A stretch of DNA of 64,000 nucleotides from Luscinia megarhynchos (GCA_034336665.1 CM067591.1:1302001-1366000); one strand, 5' to 3'. Positions 1 through 15,900 are shown, counted from the stretch's first letter. The notes: generated by a model from the sequence alone, not told the origin. Numbers and translations are program-made.

Positions 1-3000
1 TGGCACCAGTGTGGCACTGGGGGAGCTCAGAGGTGGCTGCTTTGGGGTTCAGCTGGAGCTGGGCTGTGCCATTTTTGGGTTCATCCCTAGGAAATATGGA
101 TGGGAGCAGTAGGAGCCTTTGGGTGAGTCCCTTTGCTAATTGTGCCACAGCTTAATGACAACAATTAATTGATGATCAGGTGAGTCTGGAAGTTTAGCAA
201 AGGTCACCTTAATAAATGGTCTGAAGAGTTATTTTTTTTGATCAGATATTGGCTTAGAGAGCAGCACAAAGGGCCTCACCTTGGTGTGGTGGCAACTGCT
301 GTCACAGGTCGTGTCCCATCAGCTTTCCTGGTTTAGACCCTTGTCCAGCTCAGAGTTTTCCACCTCATCCCTCTGCAGCTGGAAAAAATTCCTCCCTGTG
401 AGGCACAGGAGTGGCAGGTAAAGGGGGAATGGTTAAAGAGGAAAATAAGATGGGATATTGGGATGAAATTCCTCCCTGTGAGGCACAGGAGTGGCAGGTA
501 GAGGGGGAATGGTTAAAGAGGAAAATAAAATGGGCTGTTGGGATGAAATTCCTCCCTGTGAGGCACAGGAATGGATTTCCCAGAGGTTTCCCCATCCCTG
601 GAAGTGTCCAGGGCAGTCTGGACAAGGCTTGGCCAGTGAAAAGTGTCCCTGCCATGGCAGGGGGTGGCACTGGACTGAACTTTACGGTCTCCTTCCCAAC
701 CATTCCACAATTCCCTGATCTCAGGGAGTGTGAGGAACACCCGTGGCCTCTGTGCCTTAGCAACAGCCCTGCTGGGAGCCCGCTTGTTTCTCCTGGAATG
801 CAGGCGTGCCCTGGGCTGGGCTCAGCTGCCAGGGGAGCACTGCAGGGGGGGAGGAGGTGGCTGAGCTCAGCCAGGTCGTTTTCCCTGCTCCACAGGAGCA
901 CAGAGCATTGCAGGTGAGTTCTCGGGGTGGAACTGCAAACACAGGGGTTGCTCCAGAGCTCTCTGAATTTCCCAGCTCCCCTGGACAGGCTGTTGCTTTT
1001 TGAGGTGGTTGTGCAAAGGCAGAATAATTCCAAAGTGCATGGGAGTCCCACGTGTGAGTACTTGGGAGGTTGTAAAGAGGTTGGAGCAGTGATTCTCCAA
1101 CCTGTGCTGGCTTAATTTGGTCTTAATCATAGCAAATCCATTTTTTATAGTATCAATACCACCAAAAAGGGATTTTTTTTTATATTTTAATTCAGGTTTT
1201 AACTCTTTGCTTGACAAAACCAGTCTGAAGTCTGCCCGTGCCCGAGCTGCTGCCACAGTCTGTAGTAGCTCTTCTTGAAGTTTATCAAAATTTTGATCTG
1301 CTGAAACATTTATTTCAGTCTCAGATTTCAGTGGCTCCTCCCTGGAGCTTTCTGGGGGTGTCAAACACCGAATGCATCGTTTCCTTTTATTCTTGCTCTC
1401 TCTTTTCAGCTCCAAGCAGCTTTAAAAAATAACAGTAAGCTCCAAATGCAGGTTTTAAGAGCAGAAAGATTTTTTTTTGTTGGATTTCTCAATGAAAATC
1501 AATGCTTTTGTGTTTCTGCTGTGCCCACAGGCAGCCTGCCTCTGCAAAGTGGTACGACCGGAGGGACTACGTCTTTATTGAGTTCTGTGTTGAAGACAGC
1601 AAAGACGTAAATGTAAATTTTGAAAAGTCCAAACTCACGTTCAGGTGAGTTAATTCAAGCACAGGGAGGGATGAGGAGAAGCAGATTTGTTCTATGAGAT
1701 GTTTTTGGGTTAAATATCAATTCGTTTTTGTCTTGCAGTTGTCTTGGAGGAAGTGATAACTTTAAACATTTAAATGAAATCGACCTTTTTAATAATATCG
1801 ATCCAAATGTGAGTATTCTCCTGATTCTTCCTGAGTTTTTGATGCTGGTGAGGGGCTGGGACAGATTGTCAGAGAAACTGCAGATATTCCATCCCTGCAA
1901 AGTGTTGAAGGCAATGTTGAAGCAACCTGAGCTAGTGGAAGGTGTCCCTGCCCATAGCTGGGGTTTGAAACTTGGGTTTTGATGTCCTTTCCAACCCAAA
2001 CCATCCTGTGGTTGTGTGATCCTAGAAAATACCATCTGTTCTTTTAGGCTGCTCCCTGGATTTGGGGAAGATTGCTCCTTAGAACATAAAAGCTCAAAGT
2101 CAGCTCCAGAAAAGCTTCTCTGGGTGGTATTTTCCAGGACAAGGAATAAGGGAAGGGGTGAAGATAAAGGAGGGATGTCAGCAGTTCCTGGTGAAGGTCG
2201 TCCTGGTGGTACTAATGGATATTTGGTCTTTTTCAGGAATCAAAGCATAAAAGAACAGACAGATCCATCTTGTGTTGTTTACGAAAAGGAGAGTCTGGTC
2301 AGGCATGGCCAAGGTTAACAAAAGAGAGGGCAAAGGTGGGTCTGGGCATCTGCTGCCTCCCCTGGCTTTTAATGTAGTGAAAATTTGGGTCATGTTCAGA
2401 TTCTGGAGCAGTTTTGGGTCACTTTCCTGCTCCTTATCCCAGCTCTCGTTAACCTGTTCTAACTGACAGCCAGTCACTTCCTTGTCCTTAAATAATTCCT
2501 TGTCCTTAAATGACTCCTGGTGTTGGTGCAGCTCAACTGGCTCAGCGTGGACTTCAACAACTGGAAAGATTGGGAAGATGATTCAGATGAAGACATGTCC
2601 AATTTTGATCGCTTTTCTGAGGTAGGAAACAACAAATTCCCAAAGTTTTGGGGGTTGCCAGCCAATGAATCCGAGGTTTTTTTGCACCATCACTTTGTAA
2701 TTCCTGCATGGGGGCAACTGATCTGTTACATCAAGGGGGGCTGATGGTTTAGGATCATTTTGGGTGGCAGTGGGGTTGGATTCACCCCAAAGTGTGGCTG
2801 TTGTGTCTCTGTGCAGATGATGAACAACATGGGAGGAGATGACGACGTAGACTTGCCAGAAGTAGATGGGGCAGATGATGTGAGTATGTGGGTGTAGGAA
2901 CACCTGCAGGGCTGGCTCAAAAGTCCTGAAAAAGGCTTAAATAGCCCCAAACTTTGTTTGCACAGGTGATGTCACCTGGGAGGCCACTTCTCTCCCCTCT

Positions 3001-4540
3001 CAGCAGTGCTGAGGGTGGTGGGGACACCGGTTTGGTGTCTATGTCTCTGCAGTGAGTTCAAGCTGAGCTCACTGAGCCCTCTGGAACCTGGAGCTCCTTA
3101 AAAAATCCAGATTTGGGAACAGCAGCTCTTTGTTGGCTGGGGGGGGTGGTAGAGGAGCCAACTGCTCCACTTAAAGGTTGTTTGTTTTCCTTTCCAGGAC
3201 TCACCAGACAGTGATGATGAGAGTAAGTTGTTGTTGTTGTTGTTGCTGTTTTTTGCCCCTCACCTGCTCAAGGCTCCCAGCTCGGGCAGGGCCAGCAGAT
3301 GTTCATCCTGGCCACCAGCTAAAGCCAACCCTGGCAGACAAATCTAATCTGGGAAAGCCTCTCCACACAAGCCCCAAATACCAGTTTGACCTTCCCAGGC
3401 AGCTGCAGTCCCAGGGAGGCTTTGGCTTTAGGAGCTGCAGGTGCTCAGGGTGGCTCTGGCACGGCTCTCCCTTGGGAAGAGCCAGGGGGGAGGGAGGGCA
3501 GAGGCCCCAAAGTGCCCCGTGACCTCCTTGGTTGCTGGCCAGGTCATCTTGCTCATGTCCCTTGTGACATAATAGTTCCCTGAGAGCTTTTAAAAACCAG
3601 CCAAGCAAAAAATAAAACCCACAAACCAACCACTAATTCTCTTCTTGTCTTTTCCCTCTAGAAATGCCAGATCTGGAGTAAGGCAAACTGTCGTCTTCAG
3701 GGTTTTGGGGAAAGAAGTTCATCACAACATTTCATAATTGAGATAAGAATTCCTGAGTTGATAGCCCTAAAGGGAGATCCTGCATCCTTTAACCCATTTT
3801 CAGTCCATTTTAAATGGCTTCACTGATGGTAGGTGTGTCCCATGGCACGGGGCGGTCTTAAAGCCACGAGAGGCAATAACGTTATGCATGAACCGTTTTC
3901 CAGACTTCCAAAAAAAAAACAAAAAACAAAAACAAAAAAACCAAACCAACCCAATTGAGGTGTAGGCAATCCGTTGAGAACAGTTGCAATAAAGTTTACA
4001 GAGCCTCCTTGCCTCGTAGCAGATGTAATTACAATGGAAGAACCCTGAATTAACACTGAGTGGTAAACGAGCATTTTCCTCCCCCCCCCGCCCTCCACGG
4101 CCTGAAATTGTCCGTTTGTACCGGGAACAAAAACTTTGTCATTGGCTCCCCAAATTTCAGCAGGCGAGGTGCATCCCTGTGTGGTGTCTTCAGGTCTGTT
4201 TCACTAAAAGTTTGTATCGAAAAGGAAACTTCAAAAATTCTCCTTGTTTTTCGTGTTGGCCCCCCTGACCGGTGCCGGTGGCCGGAGCCTGCCCCTGGTC
4301 CCGTGTGACCCCAAACCTTTTCCACCTCCTCGCCCGGGGTGCGAGTGGCTGTACATTGTTGCTTGTCAATCTGTACATTTAGACCAAATCGTATTTGCAC
4401 TGTGGGTTTGGCAGCAAGTGACAGACCGTGGGGCGCGCGGGCGCCTGCGAACCGGGCTGAAAAACCTCAATTTATGTTCAGAGCAGCTGGGATTTTTTTA
4501 ATGTCTGCATTCTTTCTAATAAACTGTTGAAGACTCCCTG
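1..4540 (+). CDS. PTGES3: PTGES3, HSP90 co-chaperone p23 (first exon upstream of window)
   Basis: Encodes p23, the cytosolic co-chaperone that stabilises closed ATP-bound HSP90; also named cytosolic prostaglandin E synthase. Coding exons: 1531-1644, 1739-1808, 2237-2335, 2532-2621, 2817-2879, 3198-3222 and 3662-3681 (TAA). All splice sites are GT-AG and phases join without a break. The translation begins PASAKWYDRRDYVFIEFCVE, carries the CS-domain core with WPRLTKERAK and LNWLSVDFNNWKDW, then the acidic tail ending in KMPDLE; this matches vertebrate p23 nearly residue for residue. The initiator codon lies in an exon upstream; exon 2 starts in phase 2 or at the second codon, depending on which AG is used. 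Positions 1-1530 are intron 1. The 3' UTR runs 3682 to about 4540 with AATAAA at 4518-4523. No disruption seen. Confidence 0.97.
385..720 (+). mobile_element. CR1 LINE 3' end with internal 79-bp tandem duplication
   Basis: In PTGES3 intron 1. Positions about 540-720 resemble the 3' end of avian CR1 retrotransposons: CATCCCTGGAAGTGTCCA, then GTCCCTGCCATGGCAGGGGG, then CTTCCCAACCATTCCAC. Upstream, a unit of about 79 bp containing TTCCTCCCTGTGAGGCACAG is repeated at about 387, 466 and 546, so the left part of the CR1 tail was tandemly duplicated. Truncated and non-coding. The family call is from memory of the CR1 consensus. Confidence 0.75.
1830..2030 (+). mobile_element. CR1 LINE 3' end fragment
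   Basis: In the PTGES3 intron after exon 3. The string CTAGTGGAAGGTGTCCCTGC followed by CTTTCCAACCCAAACCATCC and a degenerate terminal TGTGTGATCCTAG is the usual 3' tail of a CR1 element. Diverged and 5' truncated, as is typical of CR1 copies in birds; no coding part remains. Confidence 0.8.
4518..4523 (+). terminator. PTGES3: PTGES3 polyadenylation signal
   Basis: Canonical AATAAA about 840 bases after the PTGES3 stop codon. It is followed by a T- and G-containing stretch, and sequence character changes from mixed UTR to a GC-rich minisatellite just downstream. Confidence 0.85.
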
Positions 4541-4564
4541 GCTCTCCTTTGGCCTGGGCCTTGT

Positions 4565-4990
4565 GCATTCCTCATTGCCGCGGGTGGGGTGGGACCCCCT
4601 TCAGTGGGGGAGGGGGTAAATGGGGTGGGACCTCCTTTAATGATGGGGTCAGTGGGGTGGGACCCCCTTCTGTGGTGGGGTCGGTGAGGTGGGATCCCCT
4701 TCTATAGGGGAGGGGATAAATGGGGTGAGACCCCCTTCTGTGGTGGGGTCAGTTGGGTGGGATCCCCTTCCATGTGGGGGTACTTAGGGTGGGATTCCCC
4801 TCCCCTTGGTGTGGCACTGGGGGGTGGGATCTCCGCAGGGGAGGGGTCAGTAGGGTGGGATTCCCTCCCCTTGGGAACAAGAGTGGTCAGTGGGGCAGGT
4901 TCCCCTCAGGTGGGTGGGATCCCCTTCCTTAGGGGGTACGGCAGAAATGGTGCGGTGGTCCCCAGTCCCCTGGGGGGGTGGGTTTGGGCT
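4565..4990. repeat. G-rich minisatellite between PTGES3 and ATP5F1B
   Basis: Degenerate tandem units of roughly 30-40 bp built on GGGGTGGGACCCCCTT and GTGGTGGGGTCAGT. Open reading frames across it are repeat artefacts. It fills most of the short space between the two genes. Confidence 0.8.
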
Positions 4991-5279
4991 CTGGGACACA
5001 GCAGTGGCCCGTGCTGAGGAGGCACTATGGTGATAGCTGGGGAGTGAGGCGGACACGGGCCCGGTGACGGGCGGTGCTGTGAGGCGGGGTGGGGCAAAAC
5101 CACAATCGGGGTGGAGGCGGACCCGTCACGGGCCCGGTGCGGCCTCGGCCGCGGTCACGGCGCCCGCCCAAGGACAAGCACGGGACACGTGCGCCGCCAC
5201 TTCCGGTGACCTTCGCCCGGGACACGCCCCTTCCCACACGCCGCCCTATCAGACCGCAGCGCGTTTTGACGGATGGATC

Positions 5280-5468
5280 CAAAACCCAATCGGGAGGAGG
5301 CGCAGAGCGGGCGCCGCAGCGCTCTGACCAATGGGAGCGCGAATTCTCCCGGCGCCTCTCGGAGGAGCAGCCAATGGGAGCGTGGTGCGGCAGTGACGTC
5401 AGCTCAGTGGCCCCGCCCCGCGGGGGCCGTGAGGGGCGGGCGAGACGCGGGGCTCAGTCGGCGCCGCC
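5280..5468 (+). promoter_or_regulatory. ATP5F1B: ATP5F1B CpG-island promoter with three evenly spaced CCAAT boxes and a CRE
   Basis: CpG-rich DNA just upstream of the ATP5F1B start. CCAAT (NF-Y type) boxes lie at 5286-5290, 5328-5332 and 5371-5375, spaced 42 and 43 bases. A perfect palindromic TGACGTCA sits at 5394-5401 and a CCCCGCCCC Sp1 box at about 5411. There is no TATA box, as is usual for a nuclear OXPHOS housekeeping gene. Factor binding is inferred from motifs only. Confidence 0.7.
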
Positions 5469-8596
<3,128 letters not shown>

Positions 8597-8659
8597 GCCC
8601 CCCTGAACACCCCCACCCCCGGCTCCGCTGGGGCCGGACCCCCAGTATTTAACATTTCC

Positions 8660-8665
8660 AATAAA
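8660..8665 (+). terminator. ATP5F1B: ATP5F1B polyadenylation signal
   Basis: AATAAA 64 bases after the stop codon, followed by a GT-rich stretch (CTCTGTGTGTGCTGTGG) that fits a downstream element. The 3' UTR is short. Confidence 0.9.
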
Positions 8666-8679
8666 ACAGCCGTGAAAAC

Positions 8680-11600
8680 GTTCGCAGACTCTGTGTGTGC
8701 TGTGGCTCCTGCTCTCAGGGCTGGAGGGATGCAAGTCCTGTGAGCTCCCCCCAGTTCTGAGCCCCTCTGTGGCGGGGTTGTGCTGGGTTCTGTCTCAGCT
8801 GCTCCTGCAGTGCAGGGACCCCCCAGCCATGGGGCTCCCCAGGAGGAGGACGAGTCCCCCTTTGTCCTTTGGGGTCCCCTCCCCAGAACAGCAGCGCTGC
8901 CCTTCCACTGCAGGGAGAGCTCGCGGGGTGACATGCCGGTCCTGTGTCGCTGCCCAGCCCTGTGTCCGTCTGTCTGTCCCAGTCGTTCCCCCTGCCTCCC
9001 CGTGCAGTTCCAGCTCCACCATTTCGCAGCACAAAGAGCCGCCGCGGCCCGGCCCCGGCAGCTCCCGCTTAGTCCGCGGGGTCCCGGGGGGGCCGCTCCA
9101 GCCCGAGCTCGCCCAGTGCGGGGCTGGGGGACGCCCCCCAGGGAACCGGGACCACCCCCAGCTCCGGACCCCTCCCCACTGCTCCGCCGGCGCCCCCCCG
9201 GTGCCGGGCTCTGCTCACCAAGGAGGAGGAGGTCCCGGGGGTATCCCCGCGGAGGGGGCAGCCGAGGGTTCCGCGGCGCGGCCCCGGTTTGGGGGTGTCC
9301 CCCGCCGTCCCCCCGCACCCCATAGAGGGCGGCGGTCCCTTTAAATGGCGGCGCGGCCCCGGTGGCGGAGGGGGCGGCGGCGGTCGCTGACATCACGCGG
9401 GGCCGGGAGCACCTGCGCCCCGCCCGGCTCCGCCACCGGCACCGGCACCGCAGCGCACCGGGCCGGGCGGGCACCGGGGCTGCTGCGGGAGCCCCCACGC
9501 CCCTCCCCAGGTACGCACCGCGCAGGACGGGACCCGCGCACGGGAATACCGGGACCCACCGGGACCCCCTACGGGGCTGGGATGGCTGTACAGGGACCCC
9601 CGGATCTGTACCGGGACCCCCTGAGACCGGGCCAGCTGCACCGGGACCCCCAGCTCTGTACCGGGACCTCCGCCACCCCCGGGGAACCTCCACCAGGCGG
9701 GGAACCCCCGCACCGGGCTGCGCTGCCCGTCACCGGCTCCGCTGCCCCGCACCGGGAAGGGACACCCCCCCGTTTCCATTGCGGCCGCACCGGGACAGCC
9801 CCCCCGCACCGGGACCCCCTTCTCCCCCCGCCGCCCCCGGGGCCGGTGTCGCCCCCGGGCCCTGCGCAGCGCGGCCCGGCCGGTGCCGCGTGACGTCACC
9901 GGGGATCCCGGGGGCCGGGGGGAGCCGGGGCAGCCGCTGTCCCCGCGGCCCCACCGGGCAGCACCGGTGTTCGCCGGGGTCCCGCTCCCGCTGCGCGCCG
10001 CCGTTCCCGGGGGTCGCGCCGGGACTGCGGGGAGCGAGGGGAGAGCGAACGAGAGAGCGCGGTGGGGGGGGGAGCGGAGGGAACGTTCCCGGGGGGTGCC
10101 GGTGCGGGGTGGGGGAACCCCGGGGGGAGCCGGGGGTCCCGGAGCCAGGGGTGGGGGGGCGTCCCCGCGTGGGGATTCCCCGCCCTGACCCCGCCGGGGG
10201 CGGGGATCCCCCTCCCACGTGGGCGCGCGCCCGCCCCCGGTGACGCCACGGCGGCGCCGCTCCCGGTGACGCCACTGCGGCCGCCGTGACGTGCGGGGGG
10301 AGGGAGGGCGGGAGGGGGGGGCAGGTCGGGACGGGACGGGGGCGGTCCCGGGACCCGCTTCCTGCCGCGGCCGCGGGTTCGGCTCCGCGGCCCGGCCCGG
10401 TACCGGAGCGGATCGGAGCGGCCCCGGCCCGGCCCGGTGCGGCGGAGGGGCCGCGCCATGCCGAGCCGCCCCCCGCCCCGCGCCGCCTGAGCCGGGCCCG
10501 CGCCGCCGCCTGCCAGGTGCGGGGTCGCGGCGGAGGAAGGGGGGGGGGACAGGCGGTAACGGGCCGTTAACGGCCCCGCCGGGGGGGGGTGGCGGGGGTG
10601 CGGCGATCGGTTGCGGCGGTTTGGGCCCGGCTCAGGCGGCGGAACCCCGCTCCCCTTTGCTGACCTCGGTGAGACGCCGTGCTCTCCCCCCGCTTCCCCC
10701 TGCGCATCCCGGTTCCGTGGCGTGACCCCCCGTCCTCCTCCGTTACCGGCGACCCCCCCGCTCCCCTGCAGGTGCAGCGGCCGAGGGCCCAGACCAGCGG
10801 GGAGCTCGGTGCCCGTTCCCGGTGCCCGGTGCCTTCCGGAGGTCGGGGGAGCCCCCTCCCCTCCCGCACCGCCCGTCCGTGTGTCCCCCCCACCCCACCG
10901 CACTCTCCGGGACCGGGACCCCCCTGCGGCGGCGGGGGGGGGGCGCGGACACCGAGCCCCCATCCCCGGAGACCCGGCGGGGGGGCTGCGAGAGGGGGCT
11001 GGGGGTGTCCTTGCCGCAGGAACCGGGGGTCTCCCCGCACCGGTGGGTGCGGCGCTGCGGGGCCGGGGCGGGGGCCGGTCCCGTGTCCCCCCGTGTGTCC
11101 GTCCCCGCAGGAAGTGGCCGGGAAATGGCAGCCGGTTGTTGCGTCTCGTTGTTTTTGAAACGTCCTTTTTAATCAGGTCGCGTCACGCTCCCGGGGCCTC
11201 CCGGTGCCACCGGGCCGGGGAGGCCGCAGAACCGGGGATGGGAGGGGGGGGAGCCGAGCTTTGTGCCCGGGGAATGGCACCGGCTCCAGGGCACCGAGAG
11301 TTCCCTCCCCAGCCTGGAGCTCTGTCCCCCTTCCCAGCTCAGCTCGCGGGGACACTCCTGGCCCCAGTGTCCCCGCGGGGATCCGCTGTCACCGGCTTTG
11401 ACACCAGGCGAGCGTCGCTGCCACGCGTGGCCGTGCCCGGTGTGACAGGAGCCGGGCTCAGTGCCTGCCTTGTCACCCACCATCCCCGAGGTCCCCAGGT
11501 GTGCCCCATCCCGAGGCTCCTGCCCCTCGTCACCTCGCCCGGCTCCGGTTTCGCTCCGTGGCCCAGTTTCAGCTGCGCTCTGGGTGGCTCGGGGCGGGGG

Positions 11601-12968
11601 GAGCGGGGCTGCAGGATCCCCGGGTGCCGGTGGGAGGTGATGGGTGGCCGTGGATGGCCGTGGATGGCCCGTGTCCACAATGCACCCGGCACTGGCTGAG
11701 CTCCCAGCCATGCCAAGGACAGCGCCTGGAGTGTCCCTGGAGCAAAGGTGACATTCCCACCTTGCTGCCTTTTATCTTCACCCGGCCCCTTCCCCAGCCT
11801 GGCACAGCCCAGCCCACCCCCCTCTGCCACCTGCAGCTGCCACCTGCCCGGTGCTGGCCCGTCCCTTGGCCGCCTCCTCTGACCTCCAAAGCCGGCAGCG
11901 CCTTCCCGGCCGGCGCATCACGCCCCGGCTGCCACCAGAAAGGCTTTTCCTCCTCCAGCCCCGCTGCTGCCGCTGTCCCCACGCCCGGGGGTCCCCGCTG
12001 GGCCGGGGTAGGGGCCGGTTCACGGCTGCGGGTCCGTCCTGGGGTGTCCGGGAGCCGCGTGCCCGTGGCGGCTGCGTCACCGCCCATACGGGTTCCTCCG
12101 GTGGATGAATCACCGGTGGCCCCGGCCAGGCTCGGTTGCCCCTCTGGCCCCTGCCAGGGCACCAGCTGAGGCGGGTGAGGGTGTGATGAAATCCGGGTTT
12201 CGACACGGGCTGTGGCACCAGCTGCTGCTCAAGTGCCGAGTGCGGCCTTGGCCCTTCTGGAGAGGTCGGTGCCGGGTTTGGCAAGTGCCACAACCAGGAG
12301 TTGCCAGCGGTGGCAGCTCTGGGGGAGTCCCCAGCACTGGGGCTCCCACTTCATCTGCTGGGCTTGCAGAGCCTCAGCCCTCCATGCCCCATCCTGGGCT
12401 GAGATCCCTCCTTGTGGCCTCGGGTTTGAGGGGGTGTTTGGGGTTCCTGGGGGATGAATGCCACCAGTTCCTCCCAGCACGGCTCTGGCCTCAAACCCTG
12501 GAGCTGTGCCTGGGGCATGGGGTCCCCTCCACCTTGGGGGGGATAGCAGGGACACTGTCACCATAAGGTTATTCCTGTGCCAGGAGTGTTGGGTTTTGCT
12601 GGGTCCTTGTGGGGTCACAGAGCTGTTTTGGGGGGGTCATTGGCTGGGAGCCCCCAGTCTCACCCTGGGATGGTGGCACACGGTAATGACACCTTGGTGA
12701 TGGCTGTCCCTGGGGACACCGGTGACAGGCTGTGCTCAAGCAGGTGACAACTCGTCCAGCTGGGGTGGCTGAGCCTGGGCCAGAGCACAGCACAGGTGGC
12801 ATCTCAGTCCTGGGGGGGCTTCACTGTCACTCCTCACCCTGCCCAGCCCTCGAGCCCCAGGCTGGGACTGCAGGGGGAGGGAACAGAGGGTCAGTGCTGG
12901 GTGGTCACCACACTGGCAGCCCCAGCCCATGCCAGTGACTGACCCTGTGCATCTTCTCCCCCGTGCAG
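8680..12968 (+). promoter_or_regulatory. BAZ2A: Gene-free interval and CpG-rich BAZ2A promoter, 5' untranslated exon(s) and first intron
   Basis: No coding exon is supported here. About 9000-11200 is extremely CpG-rich, with CACGTGG near 10217, TGACGTCACC near 9891, TGACGCCAC near 10241 and 10265, and TGACGTG near 10286. The likely first untranslated BAZ2A exon lies in about 10380-10515, ending ...GCCTGCCAG before GTGCGG. About 9550-9720 contains short repeats of CCGGGACCCCC. From 11200 to 12968 I see only GC-rich intronic sequence with no conserved frame. Long open frames in this interval are GC-composition artefacts. Confidence 0.6.
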
Positions 12969-12970
12969 AA

Positions 12971-15900
12971 ATGGAAACAAACAACCATTTTAACTTCACT
13001 GGCCTTTCCTCTGCACCCGCTGCCTCAGGACCGAAACCCACGCCTGCCTCAGGGGACCCCCCCTTCGCCCACAGCTCCCCGCTCGGCTTCCCCCCGCAAG
13101 GGAAAAGTGAGTGACCCCACGGGGACAGGGGCTGTGGGGCCAGAGGGGACACAGGGATGGGAGGGCTGCAGGGCCAGAGGGGACACAGGGATGGGAGGGA
13201 CACAGGGATGGGGTGGCCGTGGGGCCAGAGGGGCCACAGAGATGGGGTGACTGTGGGGTCAGAGGAGCTGCAGGGATGGGATGGCAGTAGGGCCAGAGGG
13301 GACACAGGGATGGGAAGGCTGCAGGGATGGAGGGGACACACAGGGATGAGAGGGGCTGCAGGGCCAGAGGGGACACAGGGATGGGGTGGCTGAGGGGCCA
13401 GAGGGGACACAGGGATGGGATGAGATGCAGGGATGGAGGGGACACAGGGATGGGGTGGCAGTAGGGCCAGAGGGGACACAGGGATGGGGGTGACTGTGGG
13501 GTCAGAGGGGCTGCAGGAATGGGGTGGCCATGGGCGCCAGAGGGGACACAGGGATGGAGGGGACACACAGGGATGGGAAGGCTGCAGGGATGGAGGGGAC
13601 ACAGGGATGGGAGGGACACAGGGATGGAGGGGACACAGGGATGGGAGGGGACACAGGGATGGAGGGGACACAGGGGTGGAAAGGCTGCAGGGATGGAGGG
13701 GCCGTGCAGCTCCCGCTCCAGCGCGTGGGGCCAGGGCCGGGGTCTGCGCGTCCCTGCCGCCGCCTTGGCCTAGAAAAGCCGCGGCGCCGGCACAGGGGCC
13801 GCGCGTGGATTTGGCCGTCAGCTGATCCGGCACAGCCCTGCCAAGCGCTCGGCTAATCCCGGCATCCCGCGGTGCTCGGCCCGGTGCCGGCAGGAGCCGG
13901 TTTGGCAAACGGCGACCGTGCAACTCCCCCCCAGCAGAGGGGGCGGCACGAGCAGGGCTTGGGCAGCTGCTCGGTCATCGCTCCATCCCCAAACCCACTG
14001 GAGGGACCACTGACCTCGCCGCCCCTCTGCTCCCCTCGCAGGTCTGAACGGGGGCATGAATGTCAATGGCTTCTCTACTGTATCCCACCCCGGTACTTCA
14101 GGGACGTTCTCGGCCGGCTCGGCGCCCGCCGGGGCGCAGCCGCTCCGCGCCTACGACTGCCTGTGGGACTACGCGCCCTACGCGCCGGCCGGCGGCCTCA
14201 AGGACGGCGCCCCGCCCGCCCTCGGACAGTTCCCCCTCAACGGCGTGGCCGGGGGGTCGCGGCCGGCCTCGCCAGGACGCGGCACCAACCTGCGGGCGGC
14301 CGGGCAGGAGTTCTGGGGCAACGGCACCGCCGGGCCCATGGGGCTGAACTTTGACTCGCAGGAGCTCTACGACTCCTTCCACGAGCAGAGCTTCGAGCTG
14401 ATGCAGAACGGGCCCGACGGCTTCTACGCGGCGGGTCAGTCGTCGCCCATCCTGAGCTCGGACGCGCAGCCCTTCCCGCTGGCTCCGGACGAGCCGGACA
14501 CCGGCCAGGGAGCTGCTGACGGTCGCAGCCAAAGAGATGCCCAGCACCACCACCACCACCACCACCATCACGGAGAACGGGGGTGGGCTGGTGGGCAGCC
14601 AGGAGCTGGAGGAGGCACAGCCAGGTAGGAACCCAGGAGAGCTTATGGTGGAGTTGGGCATCGTGTTCTTGGGGAATCCCAGCTGCTCTGGGGTGTGTCC
14701 TGGACGGGGTTTGGCCGGTCACGGCTTGGAGAAGGCGTGTGGATCTTGTAAAGGTGGCTGGGCACAGCCCGTGGTGCCACCGCGGTGCCATGGAGTGTCC
14801 CAGCGCAGGGAACAGCAGTGGCTCTGTCACCATCACGTCTCAGGGTCCGTTTTTGATGGATTGTTCCCTTCAGACCTGAAGATGTGCAGCTACAACGGGG
14901 CTGCAGCTGCTGGCACGGGGTCGCTGGGGCCGGAGGGGCCCGTCCTGGGGGGCGCATCGCCCATCGCCCCGCGGCTGGAGGACACCCACATCCTCAGCGA
15001 GGACCCCCTGGAGCCCTTCGAGTCGCTGGCCAGAGGTAGGGCTGGTGGCCAGGGGGGCTCGGGGAGGTGCTTGCGGGGCAGGACGCGGAGTGGGGGGCAC
15101 AACCATTCGCCCATTCCCTGGCCACGGTGCCCGGGATGAGGTGATGGATGTGGAGGTGGAGGCGGCGGTGGCCGCGCGTCCTGCGGGGGCAGGGGCGGGC
15201 CCGCGTCCCCGCCGCGCTGCCGGCCCTTCCCTGCCTTCCCTGCCTTCCTTCCCGTCCTTCCCAGCTCCGTGACGAGGCTGTTAGTCAGCGCCTGAACTTC
15301 CGCGCTGCTGAGCATCGCCACGGCCATTTTGGGCTCCTCCGCTTCCCAGAGGAGGAGGCGGGGCTGGGTTTGGGGGGGATAGAGGGGGGGAACAAACCCC
15401 ATTTAACCCCTCAGCTGCCGGATCCTTTTTTGGCCACTCTATTCGCCCCCACCCAACCTCTCCCCGGGAGCGGAGATGTGGGTCCGTGCGCCCTCCAGCC
15501 CTGGTGCTCACCCCCCTCCCCAGACCCCGGCACCGGCGACCTGTACGCCATGGACGACTCGCGGCTGGTGAGCGACAAGTCGTCCCTGGAGGAGCCCCCC
15601 GACCTGGCCGGCAGCCCCGGCCCCTTCAGCCTGCTGCCCGCCAGCCCCTCGCCCGCCCCGCTGCTCGATGGCCCCGGCTCGCCGCCCGCCCTGCACGGTA
15701 CGCGCGGCCCCGGGATGCTCCGGGGGAACGGGGGGGTTTCCCCACCATGTGCCGGCCCCCCCCCGGGGGTCTCTGTGTCACCACCGAGGCAGCGCAGGGA
15801 GGGGACGCGCGGCCCCCGTGACGTGTCCGGTGACGTCCCTGACCTTGGCTCCTCAGGCGACAACGCCGAGCTGAAGAGCGGCGACCACGCGGGGCTGCGG

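Noticed and set aside
9345..10963. Large overlapping open frames upstream of BAZ2A on both strands
   Set aside because: Expected in extremely GC-rich CpG-island DNA; no conserved protein and the frames cross the promoter.
12736..13923. 395-codon minus-strand Pro/Ser/Cys-rich open frame
   Set aside because: Antisense of the GGACACAGGGATGG minisatellite in a BAZ2A intron; no homology and no splice or start evidence.
14550..14575. Poly-His stretch in BAZ2A
   Set aside because: It occurs only in the slipped frame; the conserved frame reads (ACC)n as poly-Thr before ITENGGG.
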